Assembly (NCBI GenBank): GCA_030695265.1 | Contig: JAUYTA010000406.1 | Span: 1 to 5,231 of the forward strand | Source: Bacteroidota bacterium | GTDB lineage: Bacteria > Bacteroidota > Bacteroidia > Bacteroidales > Prolixibacteraceae | Reading direction: 5' to 3' | DNA length: 5,231 nt | Shown: positions 1 through 5,139 of the stretch, piece by piece | Layout of the letters: each line of letters begins with the position of its first letter | Numbering within the stretch: the stretch's first letter is position 1 | Notes under the pieces: model-generated | Told to the model about the DNA's origin: nothing | What the model saw: the letters and a program-made list of their open reading frames with translations, nothing else | Databases searched by the model: none | Translations under genes and position numbers: made by a program

Positions 1-2
1 AA

Positions 3-95
3 GATGAACTGAACATTGTTTACGCCAAAGATTACAAGCTATTGTACGATTTTGAAATTGTACTGAAAGCCTGGAGAAATATCGGAAAATCATGA
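3..95 (+). CDS. C-terminal end of a probable sugar transferase (partial)
   Basis: An open frame enters from the left edge and stops with TGA at 93-95, giving 30 visible codons. The peptide has the pattern NIVYAKDYKLLYDFEIVLKA. This resembles the end of membrane-linked bacterial sugar transferases (the WcaJ/PglC-type phosphoglycosyl transferase family), where a Y-x-x-x-[YW]-S-L-W-x-D-[LI]-x-I-[LI]-x-[KR]-T segment follows the catalytic domain. Those enzymes start polysaccharide or glycan assembly by moving a sugar phosphate onto undecaprenyl phosphate. Only the tail is present, so the assignment rests on a short pattern and could be wrong. The stop codon overlaps the next gene's start (ATGA), which suggests one transcript and coupled translation. 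Confidence 0.45.
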   Translation, partial: DELNIVYAKDYKLLYDFEIVLKAWRNIGKS

Positions 96-640
96 TTCAC
101 CACAAACTTGAATTTGGAAAGATTCGTTTCAGGGCTTTGGAACCCGACGACATTGACTTGTTGTACGAATGGGAAAACGATGCGGAAATCTGGGAAGTGA
201 GCAACACTTATGAGCCGTTTTCAAAATACATTCTGGCCAAATACATCAAGGATTCGCAGCGTGACATTTACGAAAGCAAGCAGCTACGCATGATTATTGA
301 AACACCCGAAGGAAAAGCTGTCGGCGCCATCGACCTTTTCGATTTTGATCCTTTCCATTTCAGAGCCGGTGTTGGCATTCTGATTCATGATGAAAAAGAC
401 CGTAAAATGGGTTACGCCAACGATGCCCTTCAACTGCTTTGCAGCTATGCCAGCAACTATCTGAGGTTACACCAGTTATTTGCAAATATTACCGCTGATA
501 ATCTGGCAAGTATTCAGTTGTTCAAAAACAACGGATTTGAGCTTTCCGGCACAAAAAAAGACTGGCGCCGAACGACGGATGGCTGGAAAAATGAGTTGTT
601 GTTTCAGAAGATAATTGATGTAAGGCGGAAACAAAAATAA
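92..640 (+). CDS. GNAT family N-acetyltransferase (RimJ/SpeG-like)
   Basis: This 182-residue protein has the normal length and order of a single-domain GCN5-related acetyltransferase, which moves an acetyl group from acetyl-CoA to an amine. The N-terminal strand and helix read IRFRALEPDDIDLLYEWEND (11-30), typical of the RimJ/RimL and SpeG branch. The acetyl-CoA loop is R104-K-M-G107-Y-A109, matching [QR]-x-x-G-x-[GA]. The closing motif N137-L-A-S-I-Q-L-F-K-N-N-G-F-E is the usual N-x-x-S-x-x-L-(F/Y)-x-x-x-G-F signature. The substrate cannot be read from sequence; a polyamine, a peptide N-terminus or an amino sugar are all possible. The ATG lies inside the upstream stop (ATGA), so it is probably translated with the preceding probable sugar transferase, which hints at surface glycan work but does not prove it. 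The protein is probably cytoplasmic, with no signal peptide seen. Confidence 0.85.
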   Translation: MIHHKLEFGKIRFRALEPDDIDLLYEWENDAEIWEVSNTYEPFSKYILAKYIKDSQRDIYESKQLRMIIETPEGKAVGAIDLFDFDPFHFRAGVGILIHDEKDRKMGYANDALQLLCSYASNYLRLHQLFANITADNLASIQLFKNNGFELSGTKKDWRRTTDGWKNELLFQKIIDVRRKQK

Positions 641-824
641 AAACCAGGATAAAGGAAAGCGGAATTAAACCCACAATACAACCCATTTGAGCGAAAACAG
701 AAAAGAACGTTGTTGGTGTTTGAATCTGTGACTAAGTTTTGTATTGGATTAGAAATAGATTTTAAAAACATTACATTTATCAATATTATAAAAAGAATTA
801 TTGATATCTTTAAATAAAAAATCT
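641..824 (+). other. Intergenic spacer with no visible gene
   Basis: This stretch of 184 bases separates the acetyltransferase from the lipoprotein gene. I see no open frame with coding character, no strong hairpin followed by a T run, and no RNA gene. The second half (from about 750) becomes very AT-rich, as is common before Bacteroidota start codons. The promoter of the lipoprotein gene probably lies here, but no well-spaced pair of TTTG and TAnnTTTG boxes is convincing. Confidence 0.5.
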
Positions 825-1655
825 ATGAAACACTACTTTCTTTTTGTGCTTATTTTAATTGGGTTGATTTTTTCTTCATGCAAGAAAGATGAATGCTCAG
901 GAATTGAAAACAAATCGGGTTTGATTTCCAGAATAAGTGAATCAGGCAAAATTACCGTGGAATATGCTTACCAATGTTCGGGCTTACTAAGCGAAATCAG
1001 AACCATATATAACTGTACCAAACATTTTTATAAGTCAGATGGGCGACTGGAAAAAATAGAATTCTATATTGATGCCAAACAATACGGCTACTCCGGGACT
1101 GGAGGATATGGGGGATACGGAGGATATGGATATGGTTATGCCCAAACGGAATGGACAAATCCAAACGACATGGTGCTATATTCAACCACCTTTTACGAAT
1201 ACAACGACAACAAGCAATTAATTAAATATATTAATAAGTTTGGAGATGTAATCATTCAATCAGAATTCAGTTATAACAATCAGGGGCGTATCTCAACGCA
1301 GACTGCTTATTATGAAAATGAAGGATCTGATAAGTATGTTGAATACTTTTACGATGAGTTTGGAAATCTGACCAAAGTATCACAATACCTTATCCAGCCA
1401 GATAGAACAACAGTATTGCATTCAATCAGAGAGTACGAATTTGATACAAAACAGAATCCTTTTTTCGCTTTTAAAAAGTTACTGATTCCCGGACGTAACA
1501 CCAATCCAAACAACATTACCAAAGAAATGTATACCTTTTATGGTGAAATTTCCGGTGGGGTTGATAGCTTGACAACCACTAATCATGTTTATGAATATAA
1601 CGGATTGGGATACCCAATTAAAATGGATAACAATATTACTTTCGAATATAACTAA
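825..1655 (+). CDS. Surface-type lipoprotein with YD-like repeats and a Gly-Tyr tract
   Basis: I chose the ATG at 825 over an in-frame TTG at 801 because it gives a clean lipoprotein signal: M-K-H, a hydrophobic core, then F16-S-S-C19. The mature protein would begin at C19. The next residues K20-K21-D22-E23 fit the acidic lipoprotein export signal of Bacteroidota, so outer-membrane surface display is likely (inference). The 276-residue protein contains at least five degenerate repeats of the Y-x-[YF]-[ND]-x-x-G-x-[LI] type, near 68-81, 124-138, 148-163, 174-188 and 256-269, resembling RHS/YD repeats and suggesting stacked beta hairpins. Residues 93-105 form a GGYGGYGGYGYGY run. No enzyme motif or type IX sorting domain is seen. 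Such proteins are common in this phylum and mostly uncharacterised. It converges on the - strand genes with only 21 bases between stops. Confidence 0.8.
   Translation: MKHYFLFVLILIGLIFSSCKKDECSGIENKSGLISRISESGKITVEYAYQCSGLLSEIRTIYNCTKHFYKSDGRLEKIEFYIDAKQYGYSGTGGYGGYGGYGYGYAQTEWTNPNDMVLYSTTFYEYNDNKQLIKYINKFGDVIIQSEFSYNNQGRISTQTAYYENEGSDKYVEYFYDEFGNLTKVSQYLIQPDRTTVLHSIREYEFDTKQNPFFAFKKLLIPGRNTNPNNITKEMYTFYGEISGGVDSLTTTNHVYEYNGLGYPIKMDNNITFEYN
1101..1139 (+). repeat. 9-bp tandem repeat coding for Gly-Gly-Tyr units
   Basis: Three adjacent 9-base units, GGAGGATAT (1101-1109), GGGGGATAC (1110-1118) and GGAGGATAT (1119-1127), are followed by two shortened 6-base units, GGATAT and GGTTAT. Each 9-base unit codes for Gly-Gly-Tyr and the short ones for Gly-Tyr. 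The unit length is a multiple of three, so copy-number change by slippage would lengthen or shorten the protein without a frameshift. Confidence 0.85.
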
Positions 1656-1676
1656 ACGATAAATTATTTTATATAA

Positions 1677-1772
1677 CTAACTTCGTCCTTTCCTTGTTAA
1701 ATCCAGCAATCCATTAATAATGGTCAGCGGATGCGCTGGATTGCCGGGAATGTATAGATCGACGGGATATTT
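1677..1772 (-). pseudogene. Detached 3' tail of the hydrogenase-like small subunit gene (copy 1)
   Basis: Read on the - strand, this stretch codes for 31 residues and a TAG stop: K-Y-P-V-D-L-Y-I-P-G, then NPAHPLTIINGL and LDLTRKGRS. It matches residues 221-248 of the intact small subunit encoded at 2870-3622, with one change (V243 to L) before the last residues diverge. By hand count 72 of 84 bases match, and all but one of the changed codons are synonymous. The family-specific N in YIPGNP, in place of the usual Cys, is kept, so the tail comes from a close relative of the same gene. It has no start and the frame is closed upstream, so it is not a gene by itself. It begins directly at the stop of the hicA remnant. 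Confidence 0.9.
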
Positions 1773-1855
1773 CACTTCAACAAGTTCAGGAATTCATCCA
1801 GTTCCATGTCCAGGTCTTCACGGATTATTTTACGCATCAATCCTTTGGGAAGATC
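1772..1855 (-). pseudogene. hicA: Remnant of a HicA toxin gene, C-terminal 27 codons only
   Basis: Directly after the hicB stop, and in the same frame, the - strand codes for 27 residues beginning DLPKGLMRKII and ending DEFLNLLK before TGA. This matches the well-known end of HicA mRNA interferases (YcfA family), which read roughly DLPKGTLRSILRQAGLSVEEFLELL. HicA is normally about 60-80 residues, with an N-terminal dsRNA-binding-like fold carrying the catalytic His in a G-S-H motif. All of that is missing here. The piece could be translated only from an internal ATG (MRKIIREDLDM) and would have no active site. It is best read as a toxin gene that lost its front by deletion while its antitoxin survived. 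Confidence 0.75.
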
Positions 1856-2092
1856 TTAAACAATTGACACTTGCATTTCCCTAAAACCTACAAAGCGGTT
1901 TATTTCAGTAACTTTCTCCTTTTCTTCATCCATGCAAATATCAATCACCTCTTTGATGTTTGCCAAGGCTTCATCAATGGTTTTGCCATAAGAGTGGCAA
2001 CCTTTAAAAACAGGGCAACTAACAATATAAACATTGTCTTCGTCCTGTTCGACGAGGATGGGAAGGTGCAATATTTTATCTTTTGTCTTCAT
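1856..2092 (-). CDS. hicB: HicB family antitoxin
   Basis: This 78-residue protein has the HicB/UPF0150 pattern: LPILVEQDEDNVYIVSCPVF (about 10-29), G-C-H-S-Y-G, then TIDEALANIKEVIDICMDE, a partial RNase H-like fold, and the family ending FVGFREMQVSIV. HicB normally binds and blocks the HicA mRNA interferase and may repress its own operon. The short form without a separate DNA-binding domain is common in Bacteroidota and cyanobacteria. I start it at ATG 2092-2090 (MKTKDKI); the upstream in-frame ATG at 2155 would add 21 residues unlike the family and would lie on the candidate promoter. Downstream only a decapitated HicA tail remains, so this is probably an orphan antitoxin. It might still neutralise HicA supplied by other elements (inference). 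Confidence 0.85.
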   Translation of the reverse strand: MKTKDKILHLPILVEQDEDNVYIVSCPVFKGCHSYGKTIDEALANIKEVIDICMDEEKEKVTEINRFVGFREMQVSIV

Positions 2093-2143
2093 GGTAATTT
2101 TTAAACAGCTATTATTATTGCTTGTGTTTTGAGATTTACGAGG

Positions 2144-2175
2144 TAAAAGTAACAAAAAAAAGTTGGCTTAAACAA
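2144..2175 (-). promoter_or_regulatory. Candidate Bacteroidota-type promoter for hicB
   Basis: On the - strand a TTG (2175-2173, within GTTG) is followed after 21 bases by TACTTTTA (2151-2144), which matches seven of eight positions of the -7 consensus TAnnTTTG. The spacing is within the usual 19-21. Transcription would start about 45 bases before the hicB ATG. The -33 element sits inside a small hairpin described separately, so one of the two readings may be accidental. Confidence 0.4.
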
Positions 2176-2177
2176 CT
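2154..2177 (-). terminator. Weak terminator-like hairpin with T run
   Basis: On the - strand AGTTG (2177-2173) and CAACT (2165-2161) can pair around a 7-base loop and are followed by an unbroken run of T (2161-2154). The 5-bp stem is short. It could end transcripts coming from the small-subunit/nucleotidyltransferase side before hicB, but it overlaps the candidate -33 box of hicB. Confidence 0.25.
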
Positions 2178-2179
2178 CA

Positions 2180-2207
2180 CATACTAATCGCTGCAAGGAT
2201 TAGTATG
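2180..2207. repeat. Perfect 10-bp inverted repeat (hairpin)
   Basis: CATACTAATC (2180-2189) and GATTAGTATG (2198-2207) are exact reverse complements around an 8-base loop. It lies between copy 2 of the gene tail and the hicB promoter. It may be a transcript-end structure inherited with the tail, an operator for HicB-type autoregulation, or a recombination relic. Nothing in the sequence decides between these. Confidence 0.6.
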
Positions 2208-2259
2208 GCTGGTATGCAGAATTGATGCAGCTCCGAATTTTAATCCGATGGAACGATTT

Positions 2260-2325
2260 TTAAATTTTTCGTTTCCTCGTCAAGTCAACCAGTCCATTAA
2301 TAATCGTCAGCGGATGGGCAGGATT
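2260..2325 (-). pseudogene. Detached 3' tail of the hydrogenase-like small subunit gene (copy 2)
   Basis: The - strand codes for NPAHPLTIINGL followed by VDLTRKRKI and TAA. The first 20 residues are identical to residues 231-250 of the intact small subunit, which then has its own stop; here one extra Ile follows. By hand count 54 of 60 bases match and all six differences are silent. Immediately upstream the match fades (an L-x-I spaced like L226-Y-I228 may be residual), and a stop closes the frame soon after, so it is a tail fragment. It sits downstream of the nucleotidyltransferase cassette, just as copy 1 sits downstream of the HicB cassette. Confidence 0.9.
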
Positions 2326-2355
2326 AACCGAAATATCCAGACAGAAGTATTTTCA

Positions 2356-2427
2356 TTATTCTTCTATTCCGATAATCTGAAGTGCCAGATTTCTAAACTC
2401 CTGTGCAATATTGATTGACAGTTCTAA
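2356..2427 (-). pseudogene. Possible C-terminal remnant of a HEPN-type toxin partner
   Basis: Following the nucleotidyltransferase gene, the - strand has a 23-codon open stretch bounded by stops that reads LELSINIAQEFRN then LALQIIGIEE. There is no start codon. The I-A-x-E-F-R-x-x-A-L-x-I helix resembles the last helix of HEPN-domain proteins, which are usual partners of MNT nucleotidyltransferases, and the position is where such a partner would be. The match is short and I am not sure of it. No HEPN catalytic R-x4-6-H motif is present. It could also be a chance open stretch. Confidence 0.35.
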
Positions 2428-2439
2428 TTAATAAATTCA

Positions 2440-2757
2440 CTATCTGCGTTCATAAAGAATTTTTGATGTTTTTATAGCATTACTAATAAAGGAATATTTT
2501 TCCTTCTGCTCTTGTTCAAATTCATTATTGGTATAAACAAGTATATCCATCGGAACCAATGAACCTATCAAAAATTTTTGAATGGCAAAACTTCTTCTAT
2601 GAGGTGGCAATTCTGTATCCTGAATGATTAAAAGGTCCAAATCACTATCATTATTTGGAGTCCCTGCTGCATAAGAACCAATTAAAATGATTTTATCAGG
2701 ATTGAATTTAGTGGCAATCCTATTAACAATATCAAATATTTTTGCTGTTTCAATCAT
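2440..2757 (-). CDS. MNT-type minimal nucleotidyltransferase (MntA-like antitoxin)
   Basis: This 105-residue protein is a minimal nucleotidyltransferase of the DNA polymerase beta superfamily. G27-S28 followed by ten residues and D39-L-D41 gives the exact GSx10DxD motif, and D71 in VPMDILVYT supplies the third metal-binding carboxylate, so it looks catalytically complete. In characterised MntA-HepT pairs such an enzyme neutralises the HEPN RNase toxin by adding AMP to it. Here no full HEPN gene follows; only a 23-codon stretch that may be its end is present, then a detached tail of the neighbouring small-subunit gene. It may therefore be an orphan antitoxin, or a stand-alone nucleotidyltransferase. 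The start at 2757 gives the usual helix before the IILIGSYAAG strand. It lies 112 bases after the small-subunit stop on the same strand. Confidence 0.85.
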   Translation of the reverse strand: MIETAKIFDIVNRIATKFNPDKIILIGSYAAGTPNNDSDLDLLIIQDTELPPHRRSFAIQKFLIGSLVPMDILVYTNNEFEQEQKEKYSFISNAIKTSKILYERR

Positions 2758-2766
2758 ACCTTAAAT

Positions 2767-2796
2767 CAAATCAAACGCAAGTTACTATTTTTTCAA
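2767..2796 (-). promoter_or_regulatory. Weak candidate promoter for the nucleotidyltransferase gene
   Basis: On the - strand TTG (2796-2794) is followed after exactly 19 bases by TTGATTTG (2774-2767), matching seven of eight positions of TAnnTTTG, with the second-position A missing. Transcription would begin only a few bases before the ATG at 2757, giving an almost leaderless message. Read-through from the upstream operon is the alternative. Confidence 0.22.
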
Positions 2797-2869
2797 GAAT
2801 TCTGTCAGTTTTTTATGCTTACCAATTCGGTGTTGCCAAGTTATCACTTTCCTCCTCAACCTTACTTTT

Positions 2870-3622
2870 TCACTTTCGTTTCCGCGTCAAATCAACCAAT
2901 CCATTGATAATCGTCAGCGGATGTGCAGGATTGCCGGGAATGTAGAGATCAACCGGATATTTATCGAGGAAACTACGGTTGAGGGCTGAACTGCCTGCAT
3001 GAATACCGCCACTGATGGCATCGGTTCCGACCAAAACGATTATTTTGGGTTCGGGCACCGCATCGTAACAAATCTGTAATGCTTCGGCCATGTTTTCGGT
3101 AATCGGTCCGGTAATTGCAATTCCATCGGCATGGCGGGGCGATGCCACAAATTCGATCCCGTAACGCCCCATATCGAACTGAACATTATTCGAAGCATTC
3201 AATTCCCACTCGCAACTGTTATCGCCACCAGCACTCACTTGCCGTAGCTTTAACGAATTTCCAAATACACGATGAATTTCACTTCTGACAGTTTCAGGAT
3301 TCACTTCTACCAGTTTGTCTTCGCCTTCTTTAACGATTAGTCGTGCACGTTCGTTGGTCGATATTTTATACTCGCTGGTAAATCTGATTTTGTTGGGAAA
3401 CTGTTTGGCGCATTCGCCACAGAAAGTACATTTGCCCATATCGATGCTCACCGGATTGGAAGCAATCGCATTAACCGGACACAAACCGATCAGTTCAGCT
3501 TCATTTACCTTTTCGGTACTAATAACAGGACGACCCCTGAAAATACCTGGAACTTTTGTAGTCGAAGTATTCCGAATGTATTGCTTCCCCTGATGATAGA
3601 CTATCTTTAAGTTATTGAACAT
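2870..3622 (-). CDS. Ferredoxin-HycG/NuoB fusion, small subunit of a hydrogenase-related membrane complex
   Basis: This 250-residue protein joins a ferredoxin-like part (about 40-85) to a HycG/NuoB-like small subunit (about 125-250), like HyfH and HyfI in one chain. C48-P-V-N-A-I plus C65, C68 and C71 form one full set of [4Fe-4S] ligands. The other cluster of a two-cluster ferredoxin is lost: its first three Cys are absent and its CP Cys is F75. The small-subunit part has the family motifs GRYGIEFVASPRHADGIAITGP, but proximal-cluster ligands are changed. GGCNGC reads GGDNSC (D134, C137 kept), GACAISGG reads GTDAISGG (D201) and YIPGCP reads YIPGNP (N231). The proximal cluster is thus probably absent. 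It starts 11 bases after the large-subunit gene and ends the operon. Role: peripheral arm partner of the large subunit on the cytoplasmic membrane face (inference). Confidence 0.85.
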   Translation of the reverse strand: MFNNLKIVYHQGKQYIRNTSTTKVPGIFRGRPVISTEKVNEAELIGLCPVNAIASNPVSIDMGKCTFCGECAKQFPNKIRFTSEYKISTNERARLIVKEGEDKLVEVNPETVRSEIHRVFGNSLKLRQVSAGGDNSCEWELNASNNVQFDMGRYGIEFVASPRHADGIAITGPITENMAEALQICYDAVPEPKIIVLVGTDAISGGIHAGSSALNRSFLDKYPVDLYIPGNPAHPLTIINGLVDLTRKRK

Positions 3623-3633
3623 GGTTTCGTTTT

Positions 3634-5136
3634 TTATAAATCGTGACCTGAATACGACAGGCTAAAACTCTTGTTGCAAATCGGAAAATCAGAAATTTCG
3701 TTGTTGCGCACAGCCAGCGCCAAAGCCAGCCAATTGTGAAATGACGGATCCTTTATTTTATACAAAATCAATTCTCCTGAATTGTCAGTAATGGCACAAT
3801 GGCAAATCTCGCCTCTCCAACCTTCAACCAATGAAAGTGCAAATGAATTTGGTTTCGGACTGCCAATCATAGGCTCTTTTTCAACATATTCCGGAACGTT
3901 TTCAATCAGTTCTCGGATGTATTGCATCGACTGCATCACTTCCTGCCGACGTATTTGCACGCGTGAATAAACATCGCCATGATGTTTATTGATCGGTTCG
4001 TGCGTAATTTCAGGATAAAGGCTGTATGGATGCGACGAACGAACATCGCGGCTCAATCCACTCATGCGGGCTGCCATTCCAACGGTGCCGATCGACAAAA
4101 CATCGTCGTATGAAACCACACCGGTTCGTTCAAACCTCGAAAGGGCGCTGGGTAACTGGAACAATTGTTTGTTCATTTCCACAAAATCAGGCTCGTAAGC
4201 TTTAAACACCTCCGTGAGCCGTTTCGCCAATTCAGGAGTAAAAGGAAACTGGTTGCGGCCAGGCCTGATCAATCCTTTCGACAACCGGTTGCCTCCCCAT
4301 TCCTGCATAAAATTAATAAGAGGCGTCCTTAAACGACCCAGAACAGAATTACCCAACTGGTAGGCAATGTCGGCACAAACCGCGCTTAAATCGCCGGTAT
4401 GATTGGCCATCCGTTCCATCTCCAAAGCGAGCGTACGCGAAAATTCAATATCGCGTGATGGTTGAATTCCGCAGAGGCTTTCCCACATATGTGAAAAAGT
4501 GGTGGTATGCCCAACAACGGTATCGCCGGCAATTGATTCGGCAAGCGTTGAGCGCTGAAGCAGAGTTTTCTTGTCCAGAAATTGCTGCTCAATTCCACGG
4601 TGCTGGTATCCCAACTGGATTTCGAGATGTAGGATTTGTTCGCCGTTGCAGATAAACCGGAAATGTCCGGGTTCAATAATTCCGGCATGGATCGGGCCAA
4701 CAGCTACTTCGTGCAATTCATCGCTCTCGATGGAATAAAACGGGTAATTGGCGATGGTTTTTGACTGATCGAACCGGTTTTTGGCATACCTGACAGGTTT
4801 TAGCCACGGATGATCTTTATAGTCAACACCGAAGTTCTCATGAATTTCGCGTTCAAATTTCTCGAAGCAAAAATGCCGTGCAGTAAATGAATCAAGGATA
4901 TCCGATGATTTCACCAAACAGGATGATACATGGATATTGTGTGTACTGTCGTCAGCAATACAACAAATTAGTTTTATCTGATTTTCAATTCGATATCCGA
5001 AATAGTTTACACAATGCCTTTCCGGAGAACTGAGAATGAAACCAGCATTCATTTCCAGAAACGTCGCATAGTTTACTTCAGGAATATCGGCCACCGGAAT
5101 GGTCTGATTGTTTAATATCGTTGTAAAGTTTTCCAT
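3634..5136 (-). CDS. NuoC-NuoD/HycE-like large subunit without NiFe ligands
   Basis: This 500-residue protein fuses a NuoC-like domain (about 1-125, with FEREIHENFGVDYKDHP at 93-109) to a NuoD/HycE-like domain. Family motifs include AVGPIHAGIIEPGHFRF (145-161) and LGYQHRGIE (175-183). The two Cys pairs that hold the NiFe centre are gone. The first motif, normally ERxCGxCxxxH, reads E200-S-I-A203-G-D-T206 then V-V-G-H210. The C-terminal motif, normally DPCxSCTDR, reads L-S494-Y-S-G497-H-D-L at the very end, so no maturation peptide follows. It therefore cannot carry the NiFe site, as in energy-converting hydrogenase-related (Ehr) complexes and in complex I itself. It starts 3 bases after the upstream membrane-subunit gene and ends 11 bases before the small subunit, so the genes share an operon. 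Its partner electron donor or acceptor is unknown. Confidence 0.88.
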   Translation of the reverse strand: MENFTTILNNQTIPVADIPEVNYATFLEMNAGFILSSPERHCVNYFGYRIENQIKLICCIADDSTHNIHVSSCLVKSSDILDSFTARHFCFEKFEREIHENFGVDYKDHPWLKPVRYAKNRFDQSKTIANYPFYSIESDELHEVAVGPIHAGIIEPGHFRFICNGEQILHLEIQLGYQHRGIEQQFLDKKTLLQRSTLAESIAGDTVVGHTTTFSHMWESLCGIQPSRDIEFSRTLALEMERMANHTGDLSAVCADIAYQLGNSVLGRLRTPLINFMQEWGGNRLSKGLIRPGRNQFPFTPELAKRLTEVFKAYEPDFVEMNKQLFQLPSALSRFERTGVVSYDDVLSIGTVGMAARMSGLSRDVRSSHPYSLYPEITHEPINKHHGDVYSRVQIRRQEVMQSMQYIRELIENVPEYVEKEPMIGSPKPNSFALSLVEGWRGEICHCAITDNSGELILYKIKDPSFHNWLALALAVRNNEISDFPICNKSFSLSYSGHDL

Positions 5137-5139
5137 TTT

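Noticed and set aside
772..812. TACATTTA (772-779) and TATCTTTA (805-812) as -7 boxes for the lipoprotein gene
   Set aside because: Neither has a TTTG-like box at 19-21 bases upstream; AT-rich sequence gives such matches easily.
801..824. TTG start giving an 8-residue longer lipoprotein
   Set aside because: The ATG at 825 places the signal peptide correctly and follows an A-rich leader; the extension adds polar residues before the signal.
641..824. Small RNA or terminator after the acetyltransferase gene
   Set aside because: No stable stem followed by a T run could be found by eye.
1871..2104. + strand open frame opposite hicB, and similar frames at 2742-2945, 3315-3593, 3782-3970 and 4455-4655
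   Set aside because: They lie opposite better supported genes or spacers, have no family resemblance, and reflect codon use of the real strand.
2093..2155. Longer HicB beginning at the ATG at 2155
   Set aside because: The added 21 residues (MLLLPRKSQNTSNN and onward) do not fit the family and overlap the candidate promoter and hairpin.
1677..2325. Integron gene-cassette array with attC sites
   Set aside because: The shared boundaries are coding sequence of the neighbouring gene, not imperfect palindromes with the usual attC core sites, and no integron integrase is present.
1677..2960. CRISPR array
   Set aside because: There are only three diverged copies at about 600-base spacing and the repeats are clearly coding.
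4386..4700. 104-codon - strand frame inside the large-subunit gene
   Set aside because: It is another frame of the same strand within a well-supported 500-residue gene.
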